A stretch of 64,000 bases of DNA from Mixia osmundae IAM 14324 (taxonomy: Eukaryota; Basidiomycota; Mixiomycetes; Mixiales; Mixiaceae): NCBI RefSeq assembly GCF_000708205.1, contig NW_014575561.1, forward strand, positions 566,299 to 630,298. The letters are read 5' to 3'. Shown piece by piece: positions 36,636 through 47,520 of the stretch (position 1 is its first letter; every line of letters begins with the position of its first letter). A model generated the notes under the pieces. It did no database searches and was not told the DNA's origin. It saw nothing but the letters and a program-made list of their open reading frames with translations. The position numbers were made by a program, and so were the translations under genes.

Positions 36636-37364
36636 CTACGGAACAAAGTCGGATTTCTTGGCGATCTTATGTGTCTTGTCCCCGAGCTTACAAGACATAC
36701 TGTAGCCTTCCACTGTGCCCGACGTACCATAAGCATCCACACGAAACGATATACTAGCGATGCATCGACCTTCTGTTTCGATCTCGTCGACGTAGTACCC
36801 CTGGAGATCGACATAGTAGATTCCGTAAGGCTCTCTGAAGCCGAATTCGAAATTGTAGCGCTCTGGCAACGTGCCCGAATAAACTGTCACTGTGAGGACG
36901 TCAGCGAACGAAACGCCTCTCGAAATAGGATGGCAACGCGCTCTGATAAGGCTCGGAATGGATAAAAGCGCCGTTGAATCTCGTGGGCGACAGGCCTCCC
37001 TGAACTACGCTCGGGTCCATCTTGGAGATATCGGGAATATTGGCCAAAGCAGAGACGATGAAGTCCTGCAAAGGGATGAATCAGTAACCTTTCAGGTCGC
37101 TATGTGAGGAAAAAGAATTACTGCGCCTTCGTCCTCGAATAAGAGATTGAACGAGAAGGTCTTTGCCACATGTTGGCCTGTAGTGAACTTGAGGGTGCAG
37201 CCTTGCGCCTTGGGATCGTAACTGGCCTATGATGAGTCAGGCGGGTTGGAAAGTCCAGAGGGGGCTTACGCTCGCTTGCTGAGCGTATGGGCGGGCGTCA
37301 CAAACGTGGAGAGCAGTGCCACAAGCGCAGCTGCACTAAAGCCATTGCGGAGGGAAGGGATCAT
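36636..37364 (-). CDS. Unknown secreted protein, tandem family type I, copy 1
   Basis: Four exons of 95, 100, 124 and 254 nt (37270-37364, 37122-37221, 36942-37065, 36636-36889) give 190 residues. A signal peptide (MIPSLRNGFSAAALVALLST) ends near AHTLSKR. The mature part has YDPKAQGCTLKFTTG, a SFNLLF strand, DFIVSALANIPDISKMDPS, then MTVYSG, RYNFEFGFREPYGIYYVDLQ, and the tail YSMSCKLGDKTHKIAKKSDF. No membrane span follows the signal, so it should be secreted. No known domain is recognised. The third intron (36890-36941) requires a GC donor (CAGA|GCGCGT); the matching 124-nt exon in all three sisters supports it. Type I, like the copy at 38371. Confidence 0.75.
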
Positions 37365-37460
37365 TTGGGAGACGTTGCGAGCGAGCGATACGTCGAAAGG
37401 ATGCGAATCTCAAGAGGAGCCAGATTCGTTGCGTCAAAGTCGCGTGTAGCACAGCATCGA

Positions 37461-38168
37461 CTAGTGTCTGACAAAATCCTTCGGCTGCCAGATTGCCATT
37501 GGCACGCCCCCGAGCAAGCAGCCGAGACCGTAGCTAGCGACTGATCGGCCAAGTCAGCTCCGCCAGATGGATGCAAAATGACCAACTCTTCTTCTGCACG
37601 CCACCGATATGTAAACTATGAAGCACAACGTAGTGAATAGCGTAGGGATCGAGGAAACCGAACTCGAACTCGTAATGTGTAGCAACCGAGCCGGAATAAG
37701 TATACACTGTCTCTTCTTAGCTGAGAGCCTCGACGTCGGTGACGATCAGCCCACTGTTGTAAGTCGTGCTCTCCATAGCGAGATCATCGAAGAATGTAGG
37801 TACGAGTGAGCCGGGTACAACTGAATTCTGGGATCGACCGGCTGCTCCGTAGCCAGTGAGACCTGTCAAGTGGAATCCCTAGTGCATGATTTAGCTGAGC
37901 TTGACGACGATTGCGAGAGCGAGCACAATGCCGTTGACATCAAATTGCAGATTGAAGGACATGACGTGGATCACTCCACCGCCTACGTCAACCTGGAGTG
38001 TACATCCTTGAGCTGCAGGATCATAGCTGTGACTTTGCTGAGAGATCGTCGAGGCAACGGTGCCTTTACGCACGAAGTTTGAGCGAAGGAGACCGATGGC
38101 ATAGCGATCGAGCCGACAAGTTTTGCAGCCAGAAGCACGACACTCGCGGATTGTGCGATCCGCAGCAT
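37461..38168 (-). CDS. Unknown secreted protein, tandem family type II, copy 1
   Basis: Five exons of 95, 100, 124, 124 and 73 nt (38074-38168, 37927-38026, 37755-37878, 37583-37706, 37461-37533) give 171 residues. The signal peptide MLRIAQSASVVLLAAKLVGS leads into SYDPAAQGCTLQVDVGGGVI, then HVMSFNLQFDVNGI, GFHLTGLTGYG, MYTYSGSVATHYEFEFGFLD and PYAIHYVVLH. The last exon gives YGLGCLLGGVPMAIWQPKDF. Exon phases and lengths match its neighbours, so this is a sister gene, with one extra intron in the last coding part. The WQPKDF tail marks type II. Function unknown; the pattern fits a lineage-specific secreted or effector-like protein (inference). Confidence 0.75.
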
Positions 38169-38370
38169 CGCTACGAGCTGAGAAGACTTTTCAGGCAGCT
38201 GGATGAGAAGGGACAGAGCCGCATCGCGACGTGAGGTTCTCATGGCGACAACGCGCGTCGCATCGCTTGGCAAATGACGTGCAGCAAGTGCACGTGATAG
38301 TTTGCAGCACAGACAATGCAATGCCACGTCGCTCTGATCAGTGTACCCCTGGCAGAGATGCACGGCCAGG

Positions 38371-39089
38371 TCAAGCGATGTAATCTGATTTCTTCCAAAT
38401 GTCGCGAGTCTGACCGGCGTAATAGCACGTCATGCCATAGCTTTGAACTGCAAATTGAAGGGGATGGGTCAGCTGGGCAACCACGTTGAGGGGTTGCGTA
38501 CAGGTGACAACGGCGTCATCTACGTAATAAGTCTGGAAGTCGACATAATAGATCGATTGAGGAAATCTAAAAGCAAATTCGAAGTCGTAGCGAATCGGGG
38601 TCGTACCCTCGTAGACCGTCACTAAAGCACATCAGAACTGCCAGGGCGCGATGTGCAATGGGAAGCTCACTTTCGAAAGGTTGTGTCTCGATCGTGGAGC
38701 CGTTGAAGCCTCTGGCTGTTTGGAGATCATGAGTCACGCTTCCCTCCACCTTCGATGTGTCGGGATAATTGGCGAGCGCAGTGACGACGAATCCCTGCCG
38801 AGGGGTCCGTGAGCGGCCATTTGTGCAGGGTCTGAACGCCTCACTGTGTTCATGCGACCGAGAAAGGCAAAGTTGAAAGCGAAGACCTTGATCACACCTC
38901 CGCCCAGGTCGAACTTGAGGGTGCAGCGTTGCGCATTGGGATCATACCTGTCGAGGAATCAGCTAGCGCTGAAAATTTGTCTCTCCTGGATTACGCTGAT
39001 ACCGCGAGCGAGTGAGCTGGCTTTGCGAGCAAAACAAGCAGAGCAAAAGCGATGAGCGCAGCAAAGCCATAGCGAACACATGCGAGCAT
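38371..39089 (-). CDS. Unknown secreted protein, tandem family type I, copy 2
   Basis: Four exons of 95, 103, 124 and 251 nt (38995-39089, 38845-38947, 38671-38794, 38371-38621) give 190 residues, the same total as the type I copy at 36636. The signal peptide MLACVRYGFAALIAFALLVL ends near AHSLA. Mature blocks: YDPNAQRCTLKFDLGGG, VFAFNFAF, GFVVTALANYPDTSKVEG, FNGSTIETQPFEMTVYEG, RYDFEFAFRFPQSIYYVDFQ, and the tail YGMTCYYAGQTRDIWKKSDY. Three introns of 47-50 nt. The KKSD(Y/F) tail sets type I apart from the WQPKDF tail of type II. No recognised domain. Confidence 0.77.
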
Positions 39090-39189
39090 GCTTGCCGTAT
39101 CCCACTGACTTTCAGGGAGGCCAGCTACGCTTGATCGTTGGGAAGGAGTAATGTCTGTTGCATCGAAAAAACGTTCCGCTATGCACCGC

Positions 39190-39909
39190 TTAGTGGTGGA
39201 TGAAATCCTTTGGCTGCCAAACAGCGACGGGCTTGCCACCGATCAAGCATCCCAAGCCATACTGGATGACTGTCTACGCCTTCAGCATCATATCAGTCCT
39301 TGATATGGTGACTTACTCGTTCGCGTTTTGTCATTGATGATCACCTGATTGAGCTTGACATAGTAGATCTGGTTGGGGTCGTGGAAGCCAAATTCGTAGT
39401 CGTAGATGAACGAATCAGTCACGGTGAAGATGTACACTGAGGACATTCAGCGATGCTGCGGCGACGAGGGTGGTACCGATTCTCACTTTTGTACGTCTTG
39501 CGCTTCATGTGGAGATTGTTGAAGACGGTGGGTGTGAGCGGGCTGGCCACTACTGCGTCAGATAGCTCACTGTCCATTCCGTAACCAGTGATGCTCGTGA
39601 GATGGAAACCCTTAGTTCAGCTGTGAGCCGACAGTCATATACGAGCAAAGAAGCGAGCACAATGCCAGCAGCGTCAAAAGCGAGATTGAACGACATGACA
39701 TGAACATCACTGCCATCGACTTTGACCTGCAATGTGCAACCTTGCTGGCTCGGATCATAGCTGATCTGATGCTTGAGCCATGTTTTCCTTGGTGTGGTAA
39801 CTCACGTTCGCTTTGCAAGCGCATGTGTTGGTGTAGCGACAGCGCTGATGAGCATTGTCATCGAAAAAGCACACATCAGGACAGTGATCATCTCGAGCGT
39901 CTTGCACAT
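39190..39909 (-). CDS. Unknown secreted protein, tandem family type II, copy 2
   Basis: Five exons of 104, 100, 124, 120 and 80 nt (39806-39909, 39661-39760, 39487-39610, 39317-39436, 39190-39269) give 175 residues. The signal region MITVLMCAFSMTMLISAVAT precedes ALAKRTYDPSQQGCTLQVKV, HVMSFNLAFDAAGI, GFHLTSITGYGMDSELSD, YIFTVTDSFIYDYEFGFHDP and IYYVKLNQVIINDKT. The last exon gives YGLGCLIGGKPVAVWQPKDF. It is closest to the copy at 37461. A Met seven residues into the protein is an alternative start. It is divergent from HAS1 across about 160 bp. Confidence 0.76.
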
Positions 39910-40073
39910 CTCGGCCGATTGATCAGAGAATGGCAGTTGTCGTGGAAAGAGAGAGAGATTCGTCGAGGAGGAGCTGCGACAGATCGACAGCTTCGTGGTG
40001 GCAGGCTTTATCGATCAAGATCCATCGCGTATCTCGTCGTCGGGAAAAATTTCGAAAGGCCGCACACTGAAGG

Positions 40074-42101
40074 ATGAGCAAGGCAGCCAAGCGACGCAAG
40101 GTCGACAAGCCAAGCGCATCCCAGCAGCCAGAGCCAGTGGTCATCAAGCCGATAGCAGACGAGAGCGAGCCCTACATCGAAGATGAGCATCGACCAACTC
40201 AACAACCGAAGCGTATCAGAGTACAAGTTGACGAGCCAGAGACTGCTACCGAGACTGGCACACAAGAGCCGCTAGCATCAACGAGCAATAGAGATCCACT
40301 GGAAGCTATACAAGATGCGCTCAAACCGGTCCAGGACACGGCAGACCAGGTGCCTGCAAGATTGCCATTTTCCTCTTTGGAGCTGTCAGAGCAGACGAGC
40401 AAGGCGATACAAGAGATGGGATTCACTACCATGACGGAGGTGCAAGCGAGATGTATAGGCCCCATCATGGCTGGCCGTGACGTGCTCGGTGCTGCTCAGT
40501 CAGTGCTACAATGTCATTTGGGCACAATCGTTTGCTGACGAGTCTGCTGAACACAGGACTGGTAGTGGCAAGACGCTGGCCTTTCTTCTGCCAGCCATCG
40601 AGATGCTGCATCAGTTGCGATTCAAGCCAAGGAACGGTGAGCTTCGAAGTTGACGAGCTATATGGCTCAAACTTACTCGCGCATCAGGCACGGGCGTCAT
40701 CGTCATCTCTCCCACCCGTGAACTTGCACTACAGATCTTTGGCGTCGTCAAAGAGCTATGCAAGCACCACAATCAGACCTTTGCAATCGTCATGGGGGGC
40801 GCCAACCGCAAAGCCGAAGCAGAAAAGCTCGTCAAGGGCGTCAACCTCGTCGTCGGCACACCTGGCCGTCTGCTGGACCACCTGCAAAACACCAAAGGCT
40901 TCATCTTCAAGAACCTCAAGCAGCTCGTCATCGATGAGGCTGATCGCATTCTCGAAATTGGCTTCGAAGACGAGATGCGCCAGATCGTTAAGATATTACC
41001 AAATGGTGCGCTTGGCCTGCAATTAGGCTTGCCGTGAGCTCAATTGGATTCACTTTTACAGACAATCGGCAGACAATGCTGTTTTCGGCTACGCAAACAA
41101 CAAAAGTCTCTGATCTTGCGCGCGTCTCGCTACGGCAAGGACCGCTATACATCAATGTCGATTCCCATCGCGACACGTCTACAGTCGCTGGCCTGGAGCA
41201 AGGCTATGTCGTTTGTGACAGCGACAAGCGATTTCTGCTTCTCTTCACTTTTCTGCGCAAGAATATCAAGAAGAAGATCATCGTCTTCTTCTCGTCTTGT
41301 AATTCTGTCAAGTACCACGGCGAGCTGCTCAACTATGTCGACATTCCAGTTCTTGATCTTCACGGCAAGCAAAAACAGCAGAAGCGTACGAACACCTTTT
41401 TCGAATTCTGCAATGCGCCTAGCGGTGTACTGCTCTGCACGGACGTTGCTGCTCGAGGTCTCGACATACCAAAGGTCGACTGGATCCTTCAATTTGATCC
41501 GCCCGACGATCCTCGCGACTACATCCATCGCGTAGGGCGGACAGCACGAGCTGGCAAAGCCGGGCGCAGTCTTCTCTTCTTACTGCCGAGCGAGCTCGGA
41601 TTCTTGCGGTTCCTCAAGATTGCAAAGGTGCCTCTGAACGAGTACAGCTTTCCGAACGAAAAGATTGCCAATATCCAGGGCCAGCTCGAGAAGCTCATTA
41701 CAAAGAATTACTATCTGCATCAATCCGCTCGAGACGGCTTCAGGTCTTATATCCAGTCATACGCGTCCTACTCGCTCAAGAAGATCTTCAACGTTCATGA
41801 TCTTGATTTGGCAAAGGTAGCAAAAGCTTTCGGCTTCTCTGTACCGCCTGCCATCAACATCCCCGTGGGCACGAATCTAAAGGGTGACAAGAAGCGCAAG
41901 AATAGAGACGACCCTGCGCTGGCCGATGAAAGCGAGGATGAAGCTGGAGTGGACGAAGCACCGCCCATCTGGCGATCGGACCGCAAAGGGCAAGACAAGC
42001 GGAAACAGATACTCGGTCACAAGGCAGCAGAGAAGGATGTCTATCGCAAAGGCATGCAGGACAATATCAGGCGTGGCGGCGCTCAGCAGTGGTCGAAGTG
42101 A
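40074..42101 (+). CDS. HAS1: DEAD-box RNA helicase Has1
   Basis: Four exons (40074-40498, 40557-40636, 40688-41005, 41062-42101) give 620 residues. The nucleolar ATP-dependent helicase is needed for 18S and 60S ribosome assembly. Motifs: Q motif region with [91 protein letters not shown] and [10 protein letters not shown]. The Has1 signature continues as [40 protein letters not shown] and [10 protein letters not shown]- and C-terminal tails are charged ([13 protein letters not shown]), fitting nucleolar localisation. Confidence 0.93.
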
Positions 42102-42321
42102 CGATATAGTTGACATGCATGCTTGTACCTGTGCGACGGGCCTGACGCGCTGGCTGGCAGCTGGCTTGGATCGGCAGTCTGTGACCAATATTTCAAATTT
42201 CGAGCCAGTCACGCGGATTCGCGACCGCCGTTCTCGATCGCGATAAACAAGCCCTGACAGACCTAATTTCGGACCTGCACGCTGTGCTGGGCGATGCCAC
42301 CATAGTGGGCCTCACAACGCA

Positions 42322-44282
42322 ATGTCACAAAGTCGTGGCGGCTCTGCTGCTACATATAAGCAAGTATTCGCAGATGCGGACGATACTTTTGACTTGTCTG
42401 GTCAGCTCTCGCTTTGGATTGGACCGCTCCAGTTGCTGAAGACAGAGCTCTTCTGTTCACGCAGCGTATGACAACACACTGACAGATCCTTCGGAAGCCT
42501 ATCAACACATCCGCACATTACGGACATCTCACGCCACAAAGGACTCTCGAGAGTCATACTACTCGCAAGCGTCAAGCAATAGAGAGTCCACGCGCTCGCC
42601 CACCGCTAGGCGATCAGACGGCGCCGAGAAGCCGATACCAGCACAAGAGTCGCCTTCGCGGAGGAGAATATCGTACGAATATAGACCTCGACATAGAATA
42701 CGGCAGAGCCAATCTTCAGTACTGGCAACTAATTCGGCAGAGAACGTGCAGCCAATGCTCGAGACAAAGTCAGAGACAAATAAACGCAAATCTAGTGCAA
42801 GAGATTCGATAGCGTCACACAACTCTTCGAGAACGTTGTTCGATTCGCTCGCGCTGGATGGAAGCAAGTCCGCAGACGCTTACAGGGACAAAAACGGCGA
42901 TACCAACCGAAAGATGAGAGCCACAGACTCGCCAGCGCTTTCTGACGCCGGCGGACCTTCTGCACTAGATTCCACTCGAGATCTTCTGTCGCCACGTAAT
43001 GCAGCTCTAGACGATGGCGGAGACGAAAAGACTTTCAGCATGCTCAACAAAGTCTCTGTGGCGAGAATGCAGGCGCGAAGGCGGCAAAGGCGGCGGTACT
43101 GTCTCCTCTGTGTCGCCGTGACAGTCGTCATCGGAGCAGCTGTTGGCGGCACTTTAGGTGCGCTGCTAACAAAATCACATCGTTCCAACTCGCCCGACCG
43201 AGCCTATGCGCCTGCTGCCACGGTCACGCCGATCGTGAGCAAACCAGTTGCCAACCCGGGTACTGGCGGTGCATCTGGCTACGCACACTTGCTAGCTTTC
43301 GGCGCATCCTACTGTGACAATGCTCATCTTCGTACGCCGAACTACACAGACCTGACCTCGCAACCGTACTGGAGAGGGAGATGGTCAAACGGGCCCGTAT
43401 GGGATGAGTGGCTAGCGGCGCTCGTCGGACCTCAGACTGGCGAGATTACGAATGCGACCATGGACAACAGAGCGTATGCTGGCGCGATGATAGATGATCG
43501 TATCACATCAGCTTGGGTCCCAGATACTCGCAGTCAGATCGCAGGCTACCTGTCAGATCTAGCAGGTGGCAATACCACGACGGCGGCCACATTGACCGAT
43601 GGTACGAAGAGCCTTATTACCGTCTGGACCGGACTCAATCCAATCGAGGGCATCTGGAATATCACCGGCAGCAGTCAACGAGGTCAAGCTCAAGGTCTGG
43701 CGCAGATCAACGCGACGGTCGAAGCTCTGACAGATCAGCTGCTGTCCATTGCAACTCTGGCCACCTGGACCGTCGCGCCAGACTTCGTCATTCTCTCGCC
43801 GCCTCCGTCCGAATTGCTGCCTTTTGCGCAAAACATCGCTCAATACCAAGCACAGTCAGGCTCAACGGCTGCAACTCGTCTCGCAGTTCTGCAGACATTG
43901 AGTGATGCATACAACGTGCAGCTGCAGAGCGCTATGATCACGGTCAGCGATGCGCTCGGCAGCAGAGGCAAGGTGTACACATTCGATGTGCATACTTGGT
44001 TTCACAATATGGTCGCCACGCCCGCGGCCTACAATCTGACGGTGACAAACTCGTCCTGCCTGCAGCAGCAGTGCGGTACTGCAGCAAGCACGTATCTGTT
44101 CTGGCATGCTTCCTTGCGCTGCTGCCAAGCACAAAGCTGATGCTCGTCTCTGTGCAGGGACCCGAGACACCCAGTCGCAACGATTGTAAGTCGAGTCCAT
44201 CAGCGAAGTGCCCGAGCTGACTGTCGAGGCACAGCACGAAGCATTGGCCAAAGAAGTTGCCGGCGTGATCTTGCAAGGCTGA
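42322..44282 (+). CDS. Membrane-anchored GDSL esterase (CE16-like)
   Basis: Four exons (42322-42400, 42465-44103, 44158-44185, 44235-44282) give 597 residues. A long Ser/Arg/Asp-rich N-terminal tail of about 250 residues is followed by a basic cluster and one membrane span (RRRYCLLCVAVTVVIGAAVG, then GTLGALL), giving a type II protein. The outer part is a GDSL/SGNH hydrolase: HLLAFGASYCDNAH holds the nucleophile Ser (block I), NGPVWDEWLA follows, VWTGLNP suits block III, and FWDPRHPVATIHEALA supplies the catalytic Asp-x-x-His. Relatives in CE16 remove acetyl groups from plant-wall sugars. The intron at 44104-44157 needs a GC donor (TG|GCATGC) to rebuild FWDPRHP. Confidence 0.83.
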
Positions 44283-44322
44283 GCAATAGAACGCATTAGA
44301 TCGAGGAGGGTTGTTGTCATTA

Positions 44323-45252
44323 TTATGCTGCAGCAAAGGTACAGCTCGCATCGTCTGAAGCCGTTAAGATCCGCTGCGGTCTGAGCTGAGAGCCAGTGAA
44401 GAGATCGTTGTAGGCATCGAGAGTGAGTAGAACGAGCTCGACGTCGGTATGGCCGGCCTGCAACTGATTCAAGATGGCGGAAGACACTTGACGAAAGATC
44501 GCGTGCGTCGATGGCTCAAAGCGTGACTTTTCGTCGAGGGCGCGACAGACGACATTGGAAACGACACAGTGAGGCGGTCGGGTATCATGGGCGTCGAGCC
44601 AGGCCACGGCCACACACGCATGCATGACATTCTTGAGCGTGACGTCAAAAGCATCTCGCTTTCGGCCTTTCAGCCGCACCGTGTCGATCTGCAGATTCTC
44701 ACACAGCGCTTGTACATCCTGCAGTTGTCTCGCTAGATCTTCTGCTGCTGTTGATGGCTTCGTTCTGGCAATGTATGGCACGCTATTTGAAGCGTCGCTC
44801 GAAAGACGGATGCGCTTCCGACCGGATACGACGGTGCTTTGTGTACGTCTGCGATGGCTGTGAGCCCAGCATATGAATCACATGAGCCGACTGACGATCT
44901 CCGGAGGGGTAGAGTCTCCGAAAGGGGCTCGCGAGCCGCTGCCGCCCTTGCGAGCGTGATGACTTCTGCGTTCGCCCAGCAAGAGATTCAGCTGTCTAAT
45001 GCATCGCACACTCGGTGGCTCACCTTGACAAGGTGCTAAGCTGTTATTGAGCTCTTCTATGCTGTCGACAGCAGCTCGGACTCGCTTGCGATAGCGTTCG
45101 ACCAGATTGGCCGCTTGTAGAGATGCGCCAAGACTGTCTTGGGCTTCGATCTGTGAAGAACTGACGACGGCCTTACATATCGCAGGCAGTGCAGATCGTG
45201 CCTTGTCTATGCAAGCCAAGAGCTCATTCAGCCTCTGCAAGTCGACACTCAT
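44323..45252 (-). CDS. Mediator subunit 27-like protein
   Basis: Three exons (45024-45252, 44896-44965, 44323-44848) give 274 residues. The helical start (SVDLQRLNELLACIDKARSA) and a C-terminal block (HAIFRQVSSAILNQLQAGH, then LLTLDAYNDLFTGSQLRP) follow the Med27 pattern of an FR...A...L helix followed by Y..LF. The usual Cys pairs of the Med27 zinc-like end are not evident, so this is a family-level call. If correct, it is a tail-module subunit of the RNA polymerase II Mediator. It ends 40 bp from the convergent esterase gene and starts 43 bp downstream of the CCT1 stop. Confidence 0.55.
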
Positions 45253-45294
45253 TGAAAGCAGCAAGGGGAAATGGGCTGCAATACACGCGCGTCT

Positions 45295-47335
45295 TTAATG
45301 GCCGTGCGGATCCTCGCCGCCCCTCTGCTCCTTTGGCACGACGATAGAATCGTCCTGGTAGCCATGGTCAGTCATGTCATAGGCGAGCGAGAGCCACACT
45401 GACAATTCTGAGCAGTGCTGTGCTCGCTTCGAGCGCAGATTTGAGACTGCGGATTTTGCTGATAGACGGCTCTAGGACGCCCGCTTTGACGTTGTCTCTC
45501 ACCTCGCCCTTGAGCAGATCGAGTCCATAGAAACGTAAAGCTTTGCGAGGATCATCGTGGGCGGCCGATTGAGCGGCATTGTGATACGCGCGGAGCTTGG
45601 CGACGAGATCTGTCGAGTCTTTTGCGGCATTGACTGCCAAAGTCTTCGGGATCACCAGAAGAGCATTGGCGAATTCAGCGATGGCTAGCTGCTCTCGGGA
45701 ACCCTGCAAAATCTCGTCAGAGATCAGCAGGGAAGCTGATTGCAAGGCGTACTCACGAGTGAGGTCGCGAAATTCTCGAGGTAGATGCTGAGCGCGGTCT
45801 CGACGGCGCCACCGCCAGGCACGACCGTACCGCTCTCGAGCGTGCGTTTGATGACACATAGCGAATCATGAAGCGAGCGCTCGACTTCGTCTAGCATGTA
45901 GTCTGTCCAATTGATTAAGCAAGTCTCGAGATGATGAAAAGCAGCCGGCTGACCATTTGCACCTCGCAAGATGATAGAAGCAGAAGAAACAACTTTGGTT
46001 CCTTTCACGAGGATGAGCTCATCGTCAGACACCTTCTCTTGAATGACTTCCTCTGCGCTACCGAGACTGGACGCTTCGAAGGTCTCGTCACCGTCCAGGT
46101 TTGCAAGCGTGCTGATCAGTTGACCGCCCGTCGCTCTGGCTATCCTCCTGAGATCGTCCTTCTTGCATCTTCTGACGGCCATTGCGCCCGCTTCGACGAA
46201 TTCCTTCAAGCAGAGATCGTCGATACCCTTTGTGGTGAGCACGACATTTGCGCCTGCTGCGAGGATCTTGCGAATGCGTTCGAGTGTGATTTCATACTCT
46301 CTGCAGCATTAACGGTGAGCAGGAGATTTGTCTCACGACACGGCCAGCTTGCCTTGTTCGGATCGCTTCGAGCTGCTCCGGGTCGTCGATTGTGACATGC
46401 ACGCCCAAATTCATTCGTGTCTTTTGCAGATTGATGTCGAGGCAGGCAATCTTGGCGTTCGTTATTCGCTTCTTCATTGCTGAGTGCAAGGCAGCAGCAT
46501 CAGCCAAAAGAGATGATAGCCGCGTTCTGCCTACCTTGTGATGCGACCGTGCAGTTGAGAGCGTAACCTTTGACGTATATTGACTCGGTGACAGACTTGC
46601 CGTGCGCTTTCAGCACGTTGACCGCTTTGACGGGATACTTTGTCTCTCCTCTGGCGTTGATGGTCCTGACAGCGAGCATAGCATCGACGGCCATGTGGGC
46701 AAAGAAGTCATCATCGCTGCCAATGATTTTGCTCGACATTGAAGTCTTTGCGACGCTGATGAGCGTGTCTTTCGGTAGCGTGTCCGTCTTGACTGAGAGA
46801 TGATCTTGCAAGTACTTGATCGCTTCCTTACAGGCTAATCTGTAGCCCGTAATCACCGTCGTAGGGTGTATCTTGTTCTTCACGAGATCGTTGGCGCGTT
46901 TGAGGAGTTCGGCGGCAATGATGACGACTGTCGTCGTACCGTCGCCTACTTCTTTGTCCTGCTGTTGTGCCAACTCGACGAGGATGCGGCCGGCAGGATG
47001 ATCTACCTCGAGCAGTGAGAGGATGGTCGCTCCGTCGTTCGAAATTGTCACATCCTGCCAATGTGCTTGTCAGCGCCTGTCGAGCTTTCTGAACTCATGT
47101 CTGCGTACACCGACAGAGTCAACTAGCATCTTGTCCACTGTCCGCAAGGTCAGCATGCGTCGTAGGGAGGGCTGCAAAGTGGCGCACATCCCAAGGGACC
47201 GAAAGAGCTTTTGAGCGTATTGGCGACGCTCTGAGCCGCCATGACGTTGCTATTCCGCACATCTGCTCCCGTCTGTCGCTCGCCTCCGCCCGTCAGGAGC
47301 GCAGAGCGAGGATCTCTCGCATAGATCGAAGCCAT
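45295..47335 (-). CDS. CCT1: Chaperonin TCP-1 subunit alpha (CCT1)
   Basis: Seven exons (47188-47335, 47109-47137, 46535-47054, 46353-46479, 45757-46300, 45404-45703, 45295-45354) give 575 residues. It is one of eight subunits of the cytosolic chaperonin that folds actin and tubulin. Marks: [58 protein letters not shown], the ATP site [34 protein letters not shown] (alpha-specific), [12 protein letters not shown], and [20 protein letters not shown]. The intron at 46301-46352 begins with GC (AAG|GCAAGC) and gives [13 protein letters not shown]. The end [19 protein letters not shown] follows the last 49-nt intron. Exon 2 is 29 nt. Confidence 0.93.
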
Positions 47336-47520
47336 GGCAGGTCAGAGCAAGCGAGTGCACTCACTGGCTCGCGCAAAAGCTCGACGCGCTCCCCGCAGCC
47401 CCGCCTAGCCGTTGCTCCGCCGCCCAGCAAGCAGCCAAGCGCATGCTCGACGGCATGTGCGGTCAAGAATGCTCAGTGCTCGTGCTTCGGTAGTGCACAT
47501 CGGTCAGGGCAGAGCTCGAC

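Noticed and set aside
36636-37364. Type I secreted copy 1 judged as a pseudogene because no GT donor joins exons 3 and 4
   Set aside because: A GC donor at the exact position used in its three sisters gives a 124-nt exon, the same Met junction and a full 190-residue product.
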